This document shows, in pieces, positions 17,202-26,305 of a stretch of 64,000 nucleotides of DNA. Position numbers and translations under genes: made by a program. The stretch covers positions 5,232,871-5,296,870 of the forward strand of contig NZ_MPPL01000001.1 of assembly GCF_001911425.1 (NCBI RefSeq), read 5' to 3'. Origin of the DNA: Mucilaginibacter polytrichastri. GTDB lineage: Bacteria > Bacteroidota > Bacteroidia > Sphingobacteriales > Sphingobacteriaceae. The notes under the pieces were generated by a model. That model saw nothing but the letters and a program-made list of their open reading frames with translations. It had not been told where the DNA came from and did not search any database. The number at the start of each line of letters is the position of its first letter. The stretch's first letter is position 1.

Positions 17202-18428
17202 TTAATGCGCCACCATTACTTCGTTTGGGTCGGGCGTAAAATGATGCTTAATGTTTTTGCGGCCAATAAATAATATCAGCATTGCAATGGCCGATGTAAT
17301 GGCCATAATAGCCGCCATTGGCATAGCCGACGAACTGTTAAAAAGGCTTACCCCAAATGAGGCCAGTGCGCCAACCCCTAATTGAAGTGCCCCCATTAAA
17401 GAAGATGCTGTGCCTGCATTATGCGAAAACGGTGCGATAGAAAGTGCAGCCGTGTTTGGGTTGGTAAGCCCAAGGCAACACAGAAATAAAAATATCATGG
17501 CGATGGTACCGTACAGGCCGAAGCCACCCATGGCAGCACCGGCAAAAAATGCCAGCGAAACAATTACTTGTGCTATCATAGCGGCTGGCACCACCTGCTC
17601 GCTTTTGAATTTTTTAAGCAGCAGGCTGCTTACCTGGCTCGAGCCGATGAGGCCGATGGAAAGGAAAGCGAAGATCCAGCCGTAAGTGGTGCCGCTTACT
17701 TTAAAAACATCCATAAATACCAATGGCGAACCTGCTACATAGGCAAATAAGCCCGAAAAGGCAAAGGCCCCCGAAATAGCGTAAGTGTAAAACTGCGGCT
17801 CGATTATAACTGATAAAAAGCTTTTGACGATTGGCTTGGGTTTTAAAGAAAAGTTAGGATTGGGCTGATAGCTTTCGGGCAGGCTAAATATTACCGCGAT
17901 AAGGATTAGCCCCGCTATAACGGCTAAAAGGATAAATACCCATTGCCAGCCGAATGCTGCTGTTACATACCCGCCAACAGTTGGCGCCAACATAGGCGAA
18001 GCCGAGATAACGAGCATCAGCAATGCAAATACCTTGGCATTATCCTTAGCCGGAAACAAGTCGCGCACCATGGCTACAGAAGCCACCGCCGCCGCGCAGC
18101 TACCAATTGCCTGTATAAAACGCAGAATAATTAATGCTTCGATACTTTTAACCATCAAGCAGCCTACGGATGCTATGATGTAGATCACCAACCCTATATA
18201 TAAAGGCTTTTTACGGCCAAAACGATCGAGCAAAGGCCCGTATAATAATTGCCCGGCCGAGATCCCAACAAAGAAACTGGATAATGAAAGCGATACCTGC
18301 GCTGTAGTAGTGTGCAGGTATTTAGCAATAGCCGGGAAACCCGGCAGGTACATATCTATAGAAAACGGGCCTAGTGTAGCCAGGGTACCCAAAATGAGTA
18401 TCAGGAAAAAATAACGCTGCTTAGTCAT
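17202..18428 (-). CDS. Bcr/CflA-type multidrug MFS transporter
   Basis: This 408-aa, 12-helix drug:H+ antiporter has motif A at LLDRFGRKKP between helices 2 and 3 and the DHA12 motif C region GYVTAAFGWQWVF. The start chosen is the ATG at 18428 (MTKQRYFFL), four codons inside the longest frame. It belongs to the Bcr/CflA subfamily that exports bicyclomycin-like compounds. A perfect 24-bp inverted repeat lies 25-81 bases upstream of the start and probably overlaps its promoter. Confidence 0.88.
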   Translation of the reverse strand: MTKQRYFFLILILGTLATLGPFSIDMYLPGFPAIAKYLHTTTAQVSLSLSSFFVGISAGQLLYGPLLDRFGRKKPLYIGLVIYIIASVGCLMVKSIEALIILRFIQAIGSCAAAVASVAMVRDLFPAKDNAKVFALLMLVISASPMLAPTVGGYVTAAFGWQWVFILLAVIAGLILIAVIFSLPESYQPNPNFSLKPKPIVKSFLSVIIEPQFYTYAISGAFAFSGLFAYVAGSPLVFMDVFKVSGTTYGWIFAFLSIGLIGSSQVSSLLLKKFKSEQVVPAAMIAQVIVSLAFFAGAAMGGFGLYGTIAMIFLFLCCLGLTNPNTAALSIAPFSHNAGTASSLMGALQLGVGALASFGVSLFNSSSAMPMAAIMAITSAIAMLILFIGRKNIKHHFTPDPNEVMVAH

Positions 18429-18452
18429 GTATACGTGCAATCAAATTGAATA

Positions 18453-18509
18453 CAAAGATCAACTATTACCATCAGCAAATTGTTAGCTGATGGTAATAGT
18501 TGATCTTTG
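18453..18509. repeat. Perfect 24-bp inverted repeat upstream of the MFS gene
   Basis: The arms 18453-18476 and 18486-18509 are exact reverse complements around a 9-base loop. On the minus strand the proximal arm ends GATCTTTG, close to a -7 box, about 25 bases before the MFS start, and a TTTG lies in the loop. It may serve as terminator of the ferritin-like gene, operator for the transporter gene, or both. Confidence 0.75.
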
Positions 18510-18541
18510 CGTTACCATAAACACAAGCAGTGCGCTTGCTT

Positions 18542-18859
18542 TTATTTTTCAGCAGCTTCTTCGCCTTTGCTGCCTAGCTCAACGATATCGCCTTTTTGAA
18601 ACAAGATGGCTTTGAGTGTTGTGCGCCAAACATCTTTTTTCCGTAACAGAAATTCTAAATCCATACCGAAGTGTTTAAATTCTTCCTGCTGGGCATTTTG
18701 CATAATGGCTTTGGCATCTTTATCTGTTTCAACAGCAATGCGCTGCTCATACCAGCTAATGGCTTCGGCTTCTTCGCAAAGCGATGTGATCATGCGGGCA
18801 AATGTGCGTGTTTCCTGCGATAATTCTTCTGGTGGTTCGTGGTATTGATCAAATGACAT
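18542..18859 (-). CDS. Encapsulin-type ferritin-like protein (EncFtn-like)
   Basis: This 105-aa helical protein aligns with encapsulated ferritins. It has EEAEAISWYEQR (Glu30, Glu32, Trp36, Tyr37) and QQEEFKHFGMDLEFLLRK (Glu60, His63), which match the iron-site residues of the Rhodospirillum EncFtn. Such two-helix chains assemble as decamers with ferroxidase sites between subunits. No encapsulin shell gene lies nearby and the C-terminus (ELGSKGEEAAEK) shows no obvious cargo-loading peptide. It probably oxidises iron, but how it is housed is unclear. Confidence 0.8.
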   Translation of the reverse strand: MSFDQYHEPPEELSQETRTFARMITSLCEEAEAISWYEQRIAVETDKDAKAIMQNAQQEEFKHFGMDLEFLLRKKDVWRTTLKAILFQKGDIVELGSKGEEAAEK

Positions 18860-18992
18860 ATGGGGGTTTTTATTTTGATAAAGCCGGATAGGTATAGTTT
18901 TGTTTTGATCCTTAACATTGTAATGTTATAATAGTAACAAGCATGTTACAATTTTATGCCAACAATAAAGTTTAACTAAATAAACATTTGCT

Positions 18993-19352
18993 ATGAAAAT
19001 AAAACACATTGCATTAACCGTATTAGCTATTTTGGGCCTGGGGTTTTGCCGTTCTTATGCCCAAACAACTGCCCCGGATAACACACTGGCTATTAATCGA
19101 CAAAAAATTGATTCGTTAGATAAAATGCTGATACAGGTACTCGGCGAAAGGGAAAGAGTGGTTAAGGAGATTGGTATTTATAAAGCAAAAAATAATATTC
19201 CATCTCTGCAGGCAGCGCGGTTTCAACAGGTGCTGAATAAGGGTATTGAGGCGGGTAAAAAAGAAGGCCTGTCTGCCGAATTTGTGACTGATTTATTAAA
19301 TGCCATCCATAAGGAAAGCCTGCGTATAGAAGATAGCCTAAAGGTGAAATAA
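18993..19352 (+). CDS. Exported AroQ-type chorismate mutase
   Basis: This 119-aa protein has a signal peptide (cleavage after SYAQ, about residue 24) and a single AroQ helical domain. Expected catalytic residues are in place: Arg36, Asp40 and Asp43 in the first helix, Arg53/Arg55 in LGERERV, and Lys64 in IYKAKNNIP. Chorismate mutase converts chorismate to prephenate in the cytosol, but this one should be periplasmic, like the *AroQ/AroQ-gamma enzymes of some Proteobacteria and mycobacteria. It stands alone. Confidence 0.85.
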   Translation: MKIKHIALTVLAILGLGFCRSYAQTTAPDNTLAINRQKIDSLDKMLIQVLGERERVVKEIGIYKAKNNIPSLQAARFQQVLNKGIEAGKKEGLSAEFVTDLLNAIHKESLRIEDSLKVK

Positions 19353-19360
19353 AATGTTGT

Positions 19361-19394
19361 AGAAAGCCTCCGGATTTTATTCCGAAGGCTTTCT
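19361..19394. terminator. Bidirectional terminator
   Basis: The stem AGAAAGCCT/AGGCTTTCT continues as CGGA/TCCG around a six-base loop, between the convergent chorismate mutase and ROK-kinase genes. It belongs to the AAGCCT...AGGCTT terminator family that recurs through the window. Confidence 0.85.
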
Positions 19395-19415
19395 ATATCA
19401 AAAAGAAGAAGCTAT

Positions 19416-20372
19416 TTATCCCCAAACTAACGTGCTGGCTCCCAATATGGCAGCATCTGCAAATTTCAGTTCGCTAAACAGCAATTGAACCTGGTCTTTA
19501 AAGGTAATGAGCAGGTGTTCTTCCATCGCTTTTTTGGCTGGGTTCATCAGCAGGTCGCCGGCTTGTATCACACCACCGAATAAGATGATCGCCTCGGGCG
19601 ATGAAAACATCACAAAATTGGCTAATGCTTCGCCCAAAATTTCACCCGTAAATTCATACACCTTTTTGGCCAGGGCATCGCCTTTGGTAGCACATTCGTA
19701 AACTATCTTAGAAGTAATGTCTTTATCGTCGTAGTTTTTCAATAAAGTATCTTCTTTGGCGTCTTTCTTCATCTCAACGGCTGTAATGGCAATACCGGTA
19801 GCAGAGCAATAGGATTCTAAAGTACCCTTTAACCCGGTAGACCAATGCTCGCGCCCACCCGGGCGGATCACCGTATGCCCCAGTTCGCCGGCGTTGCCTT
19901 TGTCGCCATAGAGCAAACCGCCGTTAACCACAATGCCGCTACCCACGCCTGTGCCCAGGGTAATCATAATAAAATCTTTCATGCCTTTGGCTGCGCCAAA
20001 GTTTAACTCGCCCAGGGCTGCGGCTTTAGCATCGTTATTTAATACGCAGGGTATTTTAAATTTTTCTGAAATTAGTTTGGCAATGGGTACCACACCTTTC
20101 CAGTGCAGGTTGGGGGCGTTTTCTATACAGCCCGTAAAATGGTTGCCATTGGGTGCGCCAATGCCAATACCCTTAATGTTGCCATCTTTGCCAAACTTGT
20201 TTATCATGGGCAAAAGGCGCTCATACAAACCATCAACAAAGGCTTCGATGGTGGGGAAAAGCGTTGTTGCCACTGCGCCCTCATCTAATATTTCGCCACG
20301 GTGGTTTACAACACCATATTTGGTATTGGTGCCACCTACATCAACCCCTATTGCTAAACTTGTACTTTTCAT
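19416..20372 (-). CDS. ROK-family sugar kinase
   Basis: This 318-aa ROK kinase has the phosphate-binding loop GVDVGGTNTKYGVV at the N-terminus, the sugar-site segment NDAKAAALGE, and GELGHTVIRPGG. The Cys-rich zinc cluster usual after this His is not present (GGREHWSTGLKGTLESYC). Glucokinase is the likeliest role. I chose the ATG at 20372, where the family signature begins; 49 upstream codons lack conservation features. Divergent from the TerC gene. Confidence 0.88.
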   Translation of the reverse strand: MKSTSLAIGVDVGGTNTKYGVVNHRGEILDEGAVATTLFPTIEAFVDGLYERLLPMINKFGKDGNIKGIGIGAPNGNHFTGCIENAPNLHWKGVVPIAKLISEKFKIPCVLNNDAKAAALGELNFGAAKGMKDFIMITLGTGVGSGIVVNGGLLYGDKGNAGELGHTVIRPGGREHWSTGLKGTLESYCSATGIAITAVEMKKDAKEDTLLKNYDDKDITSKIVYECATKGDALAKKVYEFTGEILGEALANFVMFSSPEAIILFGGVIQAGDLLMNPAKKAMEEHLLITFKDQVQLLFSELKFADAAILGASTLVWG

Positions 20373-20591
20373 TTCCTTAAAATATGCGTTAAAATTAAAT
20401 AATGGATTTAAAACCATATTGTTCTTGCGTAAGCTAACAAACCTATTTAAGTTTTGGTAATTAAACAGTGTAGATTGACAATGCTGTGTGTTTTGAGCAG
20501 ACAGGAAAGGCAACACCAATGCGATAGTTTTGAGCTGCTTTACGCCTATGAGTTAATATACCTATTTTTAACCCTTGTAATTTTTATAGAA

Positions 20592-21404
20592 ATGGATGTG
20601 TTACATGCCCTGCTGGGCAGCGATATTAAAGCAGGTTTATTAATTATACTAAACCTGGTAGTTATTGAAAGCCTGCTCTCTGTTGATAATGCGGCTGTGC
20701 TGGCTACCATGGTGATTGATTTACCACCGGCCCAACGCAGCAAAGCCTTGCGCTATGGTATTATCGGCGCTTATGTTTTTAGGGGCATCTGTTTATTTCT
20801 GGCTGCATGGCTGGTTAAAATATGGTGGCTTAAACCTTTGGGCGGCTTTTATTTGCTGTACCTGGCCTTCAGTTATTTTAAGGGCAAAGCAGCCGGAAGC
20901 AATGCGGACGAAGCGGTAGACAAAAGCAAAAGCTGGGTATACAAATATACCGTTGGGCTAATGGGTGCCTTTTGGGCCACCGTAGCACTGGTAGAAGTGA
21001 TGGATCTGGCATTTTCTATAGATAACGTATTTGCCGCCGTAGCCTTTACCGATCATGTATTTTTGATCTATACAGGTGTGTTTATCGGTATACTGGCCAT
21101 GCGTTTTGTAGCGCAGGCTTTTGTAAAGCTGATGGAGAAATTCACCTTTTTAGAAACCGTTGCTTTTATAGTGATCGGGGTGCTGGGTATTAAACTTTCG
21201 GCATCTTTATACACCCATTTTTACCCGCATACCACCATAGCCGGCCTATTGGATGGCGAGAGAACCGATATTTTTATCTCCGTATTTACGGTAGCTGTGT
21301 TCATATTGCCGGTGCTAAGTTCACTGCTGTTTAATTTTCCGCGTAAGCAAATGTTGAAACCAGAAGTTGCAGAACAGGCCGAAAATGTGCTGAACAAAAG
21401 CTGA
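20592..21404 (+). CDS. TerC-family integral membrane protein
   Basis: This 270-aa TerC/YceF-like membrane protein has about seven helices and the family signature residues ESLLSVDNAAVLA and DLAFSIDNVFAA, the acidic pairs thought to bind metal. TerC proteins take part in Mn2+ export and tellurite resistance. I prefer the ATG at 20592, because the 46 codons upstream are not TerC-like. It is followed after 30 bases by pgpA in the same direction. Confidence 0.85.
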   Translation: MDVLHALLGSDIKAGLLIILNLVVIESLLSVDNAAVLATMVIDLPPAQRSKALRYGIIGAYVFRGICLFLAAWLVKIWWLKPLGGFYLLYLAFSYFKGKAAGSNADEAVDKSKSWVYKYTVGLMGAFWATVALVEVMDLAFSIDNVFAAVAFTDHVFLIYTGVFIGILAMRFVAQAFVKLMEKFTFLETVAFIVIGVLGIKLSASLYTHFYPHTTIAGLLDGERTDIFISVFTVAVFILPVLSSLLFNFPRKQMLKPEVAEQAENVLNKS

Positions 21405-21434
21405 TCTGACAGAATTTATATTTACAATTACACC

Positions 21435-21884
21435 ATGAATAAATTAATTGCCTCCTGGTTTGGCATCGGCTACATTAAAGGCGGCGGTACCATTGCTGCT
21501 GCTGTAACCTGCGGACTTGTTTTTTTATTTTGGAAAACACCTGCCGCGCAAAATGCCTGGATATTTTTTGCACTAACCATAATCATTACCCTGCTGGGCA
21601 TTTATGTAGGCAACAAGGTAGAGCCATTTTGGGGTAAAGACAGTTACCGTGTGGTAATTGACGAAGTGGCCGGTATGATGGTAACCCTGCTATTTTTACC
21701 GCTTAATGTTTATATACTGCTCATCGGGTTTGTGCTATTTAGGTTTTTTGATATTCTGAAACCGTTGTATATCCGCAAAATGGAAGCCCTGCCCGCGGGT
21801 ACGGGTGTAATGATGGATGATGTTTTAGCCGGCGTATATGGCAATATTGTATTGCAGATCCTCGTTCTGTTTGTTAAATTTTAA
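21435..21884 (+). CDS. pgpA: Phosphatidylglycerophosphatase A
   Basis: This 149-aa membrane enzyme dephosphorylates phosphatidylglycerol-phosphate in phospholipid synthesis. The N-terminal GIGYIKGGGTIAAA matches the glycine-rich PgpA start, and the active-site region DSYRVVIDEVAGMM holds the conserved acidic residues. Four membrane segments are visible, and the length is normal. It follows terC by 30 bases and precedes a lipoprotein gene by 38, so the three could form one transcript. Confidence 0.9.
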   Translation: MNKLIASWFGIGYIKGGGTIAAAVTCGLVFLFWKTPAAQNAWIFFALTIIITLLGIYVGNKVEPFWGKDSYRVVIDEVAGMMVTLLFLPLNVYILLIGFVLFRFFDILKPLYIRKMEALPAGTGVMMDDVLAGVYGNIVLQILVLFVKF

Positions 21885-21922
21885 AGATTTAATTTTAAGA
21901 ATACCCCTATCCCTCAACCATA

Positions 21923-22900
21923 ATGAAATTATTAAAGACACTTATTTTACTGCTCGTTATTATTGCTTTGCAAAGTTGTAACCTGGTGCCGCTTAAGCCA
22001 GGCATCTGGAAAGATGATAAGATTGATGAGGGAAAGCGGAAAGACTTTCATACGCTTAACGACCTGCTGTTAAAGAATATTAAAGCCGGCGATCAGGATG
22101 CGGCAGAGAATATGCTGTCGAAAGATCTGCTTGGTAAAAGCGGGTATAAGAGAACCTTGGAATTGATTGGTAACCGCATGAAGGAGGGGTCTTACAACCT
22201 GATTGAAGAATATTATATGGTTAACAACGTTAAGGATAACACCTTTAAAAACCCCAATACCAATAGCCTTGATTTAGATTATGCCGCCGTGGCCAAAGAA
22301 ATGTATATCGCTTTTCTGATCCTCAAAGAGCCGGAGAATAAATTTATGATCACCCTGGTGTATGGTAAGTTTGATTACGGCTGGAAGATTGACAAGCTGG
22401 AACTGGAAAAATATACCGAAAACGGCAAGGGAACGGCTGCCCTTTACAAACAGGCTCAGGCACAATACGCCAAAGGTTACCTGATTGATGCCGCAAACAG
22501 CATGGCTATGGCGCATGACTGTGGCACCCCAAGCGAAGAGCTTAAATCTTTGTTTACAAATGATATGCATGTTTTTTACCAGAACTTGGTTACCGACTTA
22601 AACCGCCGTTATAAATACCCGCTTGCTATTGCCGGTGTAACTACCCAGCCCCGTATTTTTAGAATAGACAATCAAAATGTAAAGGGTGGTACCTACCCGG
22701 CAGTTTGTTATTTAACATCGTTTGACCTGAGAGATACCGTAGCTATAAAAAAAGAGAACGAGCAGGTTAAAAAAGTAATTGGTAATGTATTGCCGGGTAT
22801 TGATAAGGATAAAAAGTATATGCTGTATTACGTATATCACCAAAAACCCAACATGACCAGCAATGCCTATAGCTACGATATTACGGTTAAGCTGCAATAA
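21923..22900 (+). CDS. Lipoprotein of unknown function
   Basis: This 325-aa lipoprotein has lipobox LQSC (Cys at about 19). The middle part is mixed alpha/beta with a possible NTF2-like domain (RKDFHTLNDLLLKNIKAGDQDAAENML, then DYGWKIDKLEL). The C-terminal third is unlike anything I can name. It is envelope-anchored, third in a possible operon behind terC and pgpA, and followed by a terminator. Confidence 0.65.
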   Translation: MKLLKTLILLLVIIALQSCNLVPLKPGIWKDDKIDEGKRKDFHTLNDLLLKNIKAGDQDAAENMLSKDLLGKSGYKRTLELIGNRMKEGSYNLIEEYYMVNNVKDNTFKNPNTNSLDLDYAAVAKEMYIAFLILKEPENKFMITLVYGKFDYGWKIDKLELEKYTENGKGTAALYKQAQAQYAKGYLIDAANSMAMAHDCGTPSEELKSLFTNDMHVFYQNLVTDLNRRYKYPLAIAGVTTQPRIFRIDNQNVKGGTYPAVCYLTSFDLRDTVAIKKENEQVKKVIGNVLPGIDKDKKYMLYYVYHQKPNMTSNAYSYDITVKLQ

Positions 22901-22923
22901 TTTTAGTTTAAAATATACATGAG

Positions 22924-22955
22924 AGCCTTTTAGTCGGAAGATTAAAGGCTTTTGT
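22924..22955 (+). terminator. Intrinsic terminator
   Basis: The seven-bp stem AGCCTTT/AAAGGCT, a 13-base loop and a T-rich tail (TTTGTTGTTTT) lie 24 bases after the lipoprotein stop. Confidence 0.75.
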
Positions 22956-23054
22956 TGTTTTAATGATTTGATAACAAATCTATTTGTAGCTAAATGTGTT
23001 TATAAGTTACTTTGCGCTTTCCGGCCCAGGGAGCCAACGTATAAACCAAAGAAC

Positions 23055-25358
23055 ATGTTACGAATTATTAGCAGGATACTATTTATACAACTTGCACTGG
23101 TTGCCATTAATACCAAGGGGCAGGCAGTAAACGCCGATGCCCGCCTGTTGGATGCCATGAAGATTACGGTGCCTAAAGATGCCAACCGGGAAGTATCTTT
23201 TACCAACCAGGACGCTGCTTACTATTTTACCCAAACCCATCAAAACAATCACCAGGAGTATGCCTGGTTTGAGGGGATGAACATAGCCAAAAGCCGTGTA
23301 TTTGGTGGGTATAACCTGTTTACAGGCAGCCAGAAACTAGATAATAAGGATGCAGAGGCTTGGGTATATCCTTATAAACTGGTACGCAAACATGGTAAGC
23401 TTACCGAAGAGCTTTGGATGCTTGACCACAGAAACGTTATTGAAGTTAGCCTGGCCGGGGCAACCGGTTCTGTAGGTATCCAACTGAAGGGTAAGGGTAT
23501 TAAGTATCTGAGTCAGAATAACAATGTCGCTTTTTTTTCGCCGGTAGAGGGTAAGTATGTAATTGCCGTGAGTGCCAAAGGCCGCCAGTCTGTACAGCCC
23601 GAAGACCAGATTGTGTATGCAGATGCCAAAGCCGGTGAGTTTTTTATAGCCGTGGGTAAAACCAATGCCGAAGCGGCAGCCTTGATCAAGGAAAGCAAGC
23701 TTAATATTGCCCGGTTTAAAAAAGAGCGGGTTAAGCGCATGCAAGATTTTTTACTGCATAATGCCTACACAACCAGTAGTAACGATTCGCTTACACTGGC
23801 CCTTAACTGGCTCGAAACCACCACCAACCAGCTGGTTACCCACCAGCAAGGTTACGGTATTTATGCAGGCCTACCCTGGTTTAATGAATATTGGGGGCGC
23901 GACGAATTTATCTCCTTACCCGGCGCTACCCTGGTTACCGGCCAGTTTGAAACCGCTAAAAGAATTTTAAAATCTTTTGCACAATACCAGCAAACCGACC
24001 CCACCTCTAAATATTTTGGCAGGGTGCCCAATATTATTAACCCGCAGAATATAGATTACCATACCACCGATGGTACGCCGCGCTTTATTATTGAATTGCA
24101 GGATTATGTAAAATACTCCGGCGATGTATCGCTCATCAGAGAGCTATACCCCAATGTGAAAAACAGTATTGAAGGCGCCTTAAAATATTGGGTGGATGAT
24201 AAAGGCTATTTACTGCACGAGGATAACGAAACCTGGATGGATGCCCGCGATAGCAAACTGGTATCATATTCGCCACGCGGTACGCGCGCTAATGATATCC
24301 AGGCATTGTGGTATAATCAGCTGCGTGCAGGTATCTATTTTGCCCGGTATATGAAAGATAATGCCGGTGTAAGCAAATGGGAGCAGGTGGCCAATAAGGT
24401 GAAAAGCAATTTCGAAAAAGACTATACCAATACCCCGCTGGGTTATTTGGCCGACAGGTTGACCAAAGACGGTAAAGCCGAGTTTACACTAAGGCCTAAT
24501 CAGCTTTTTGCACTGGATATGATTAATGACAGTACACTTAAATACCAGGTGATACACAAGGTTTGGCAGGAGCTGGTTTTTCCGTGGGGGGTATCAACAC
24601 TGGATAAGCACGATCCGTTTTTTCATCCATTTCATTTAACAGTCGACTACCCTAAAGATGAAGCCTACCATAACGGCACCATCTGGCCCTGGTTAAACGG
24701 TATTGCCATGCAGCGCATGATAGAGGCCGGGCAAACAGAAACGGCCTACAAGCTCTTTAACAACATGAACCGGCAGGCGTTAACGCTTGGCGTAGTGGGT
24801 GGTTTAAGCGAAAACCTGGATGCCTATCCGCACCAGGGCGAGCGCTGGCCGAGATTAACGGGGGCGTACTTGCAGGCATGGTCAAATGCGGAGCAATTGC
24901 GCATCTGGTACCAGTATTTTCTGGGTATCCGGCCTGATCTGGCTAATGGCGTAATTACTATCGCTCCCCGCATACCCGATGCTATAAAAAGGCTTGACTA
25001 TAATCTGGTGGTGGGCAGCGGGTTAATCAGGGCGGGCTATGTGGCTTCGCCGGTTAAGAATTACTCGTACAGCTTTAGTGGCAAAAGTGCAGTAAAGGCC
25101 ATTATAGATGTTTATCCTTACGAGGTAAAACAGGTTAATGTTGATGCTAACTCGTCGCTGCAACTGCGTGTGGTTAATAATGAATTGGCCATTAGCCTCT
25201 ACAGTAAATCGGGCAAACTGATTAGAAAGGTGAGTGCAACTTTGTCTCAAGCCCGTATCGAACAAAATAATTTAAGCAATAAATACCTTAGGGATTTGCA
25301 ATTTGCCAAACCAATTGGTTTGGAGAATCACCCGGTGATTAAAAACAAGGCACAATAA
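23055..25358 (+). CDS. Exported amylo-alpha-1,6-glucosidase (GDE-like glycosidase)
   Basis: This is a 767-aa protein with a signal peptide, an N-terminal beta domain (about 30-240) and an (alpha/alpha)6-barrel of the glycogen-debranching-enzyme C-terminal type. The family hallmark GLPWFNEYWGRDEFISLPG lies near residue 280; ETWMDA and GTIWPWLNG carry likely catalytic acids. The domain removes alpha-1,6-linked glucose stubs. Here the signal peptide implies action on extracellular glucan or a related glycan. The ATG at 23055 gives a clean signal peptide. It is followed by a convergent truA. Confidence 0.82.
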   Translation: MLRIISRILFIQLALVAINTKGQAVNADARLLDAMKITVPKDANREVSFTNQDAAYYFTQTHQNNHQEYAWFEGMNIAKSRVFGGYNLFTGSQKLDNKDAEAWVYPYKLVRKHGKLTEELWMLDHRNVIEVSLAGATGSVGIQLKGKGIKYLSQNNNVAFFSPVEGKYVIAVSAKGRQSVQPEDQIVYADAKAGEFFIAVGKTNAEAAALIKESKLNIARFKKERVKRMQDFLLHNAYTTSSNDSLTLALNWLETTTNQLVTHQQGYGIYAGLPWFNEYWGRDEFISLPGATLVTGQFETAKRILKSFAQYQQTDPTSKYFGRVPNIINPQNIDYHTTDGTPRFIIELQDYVKYSGDVSLIRELYPNVKNSIEGALKYWVDDKGYLLHEDNETWMDARDSKLVSYSPRGTRANDIQALWYNQLRAGIYFARYMKDNAGVSKWEQVANKVKSNFEKDYTNTPLGYLADRLTKDGKAEFTLRPNQLFALDMINDSTLKYQVIHKVWQELVFPWGVSTLDKHDPFFHPFHLTVDYPKDEAYHNGTIWPWLNGIAMQRMIEAGQTETAYKLFNNMNRQALTLGVVGGLSENLDAYPHQGERWPRLTGAYLQAWSNAEQLRIWYQYFLGIRPDLANGVITIAPRIPDAIKRLDYNLVVGSGLIRAGYVASPVKNYSYSFSGKSAVKAIIDVYPYEVKQVNVDANSSLQLRVVNNELAISLYSKSGKLIRKVSATLSQARIEQNNLSNKYLRDLQFAKPIGLENHPVIKNKAQ

Positions 25359-25366
25359 TTAGCAGG

Positions 25367-26173
25367 TTATTTAATTGCTTTCCAGTTAGTTTCGCCTGCA
25401 AGCATCTGGCTAAAGGTGCTGCATGGCGCAATATCGAGGTAAGGGTATTTGATCTTACTAAGATATAAACCTTGCGGATAAGCCGGTTTAATAATTTGCA
25501 GCAACAAAGGGTCAATCAGGTGCGATTCAAACTCATCAACGCTTAAAGTCCCGGTGCCAATCTCAATCAGTTTGCCGGTGATGATCCTGACCATCTTCCC
25601 CAGAAAGCGGTTGGCCGAAATGCGAAACCTCAGTTTATCACCGGTTTGGTCTGTAAATACCCCCGCCTCGCTAATATGGCATATGGTGTGCGTGTTTCGG
25701 TCGGGCATTTTGCAAAAAGCATGGTAATCATTGTACTTAAGCAGCAGGCCGGCAGCGCGGTTCATTTGCTCGATGTCCCAATTTTTAATGAGGTAGTAGG
25801 AACTGAAATTACTCAGAAAGGGATCTTTATAGGTATGAATAAAATAATCGTACGACCGCTCTATGGCATCAAAGCGGGCATGAGCATCGTCGGGCATCGG
25901 TATGATCTCAAAAACGGCAATATCACTAGGCAATAACTTATTGAGCCTGAAAAGCAGGTCGAAATCCCAGGCTTGTGTGGTATCCAGGTGGAAAAAGTAT
26001 TGGCTGGCATGTACCTGGGCATCAGTGCGGCCGCAGCCCACAATCCATAAGGGCGTTTTAAAGATCTGGCTTAAGGCATTTTCTAAAACCTGCTGCACAC
26101 CGGGGCCGTCCGGGTGTTTTTGCCATCCGCTATAATTGGTGCCGAGATATCCTAAATGAAAAAAGTAACGCAA
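25367..26173 (-). CDS. truA: tRNA pseudouridine synthase A
   Basis: This 268-aa TruA isomerises U38-U40 in the tRNA anticodon stem. The catalytic Asp51 sits in GCGRTDAQVHASQY, and the RNA-binding RFDAIERSYDY and the C-terminal FLGKMVRIITGKLIEIG match the family throughout. Length is normal. It converges on the GDE-like gene with an eight-base gap. Confidence 0.95.
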   Translation of the reverse strand: MRYFFHLGYLGTNYSGWQKHPDGPGVQQVLENALSQIFKTPLWIVGCGRTDAQVHASQYFFHLDTTQAWDFDLLFRLNKLLPSDIAVFEIIPMPDDAHARFDAIERSYDYFIHTYKDPFLSNFSSYYLIKNWDIEQMNRAAGLLLKYNDYHAFCKMPDRNTHTICHISEAGVFTDQTGDKLRFRISANRFLGKMVRIITGKLIEIGTGTLSVDEFESHLIDPLLLQIIKPAYPQGLYLSKIKYPYLDIAPCSTFSQMLAGETNWKAIK

Positions 26174-26305
26174 AATGGGTTAAATACAGATTGCTCAAAA
26201 TTACAGATTAAATAACATTTGCCTGATATAAAGAAAGGCCTTAATCGTAGTCCGTTTCATTAAGAAGGTAATTGTTAAAGCTGGAAAGGAGTATATCTCT
26301 GGGTA

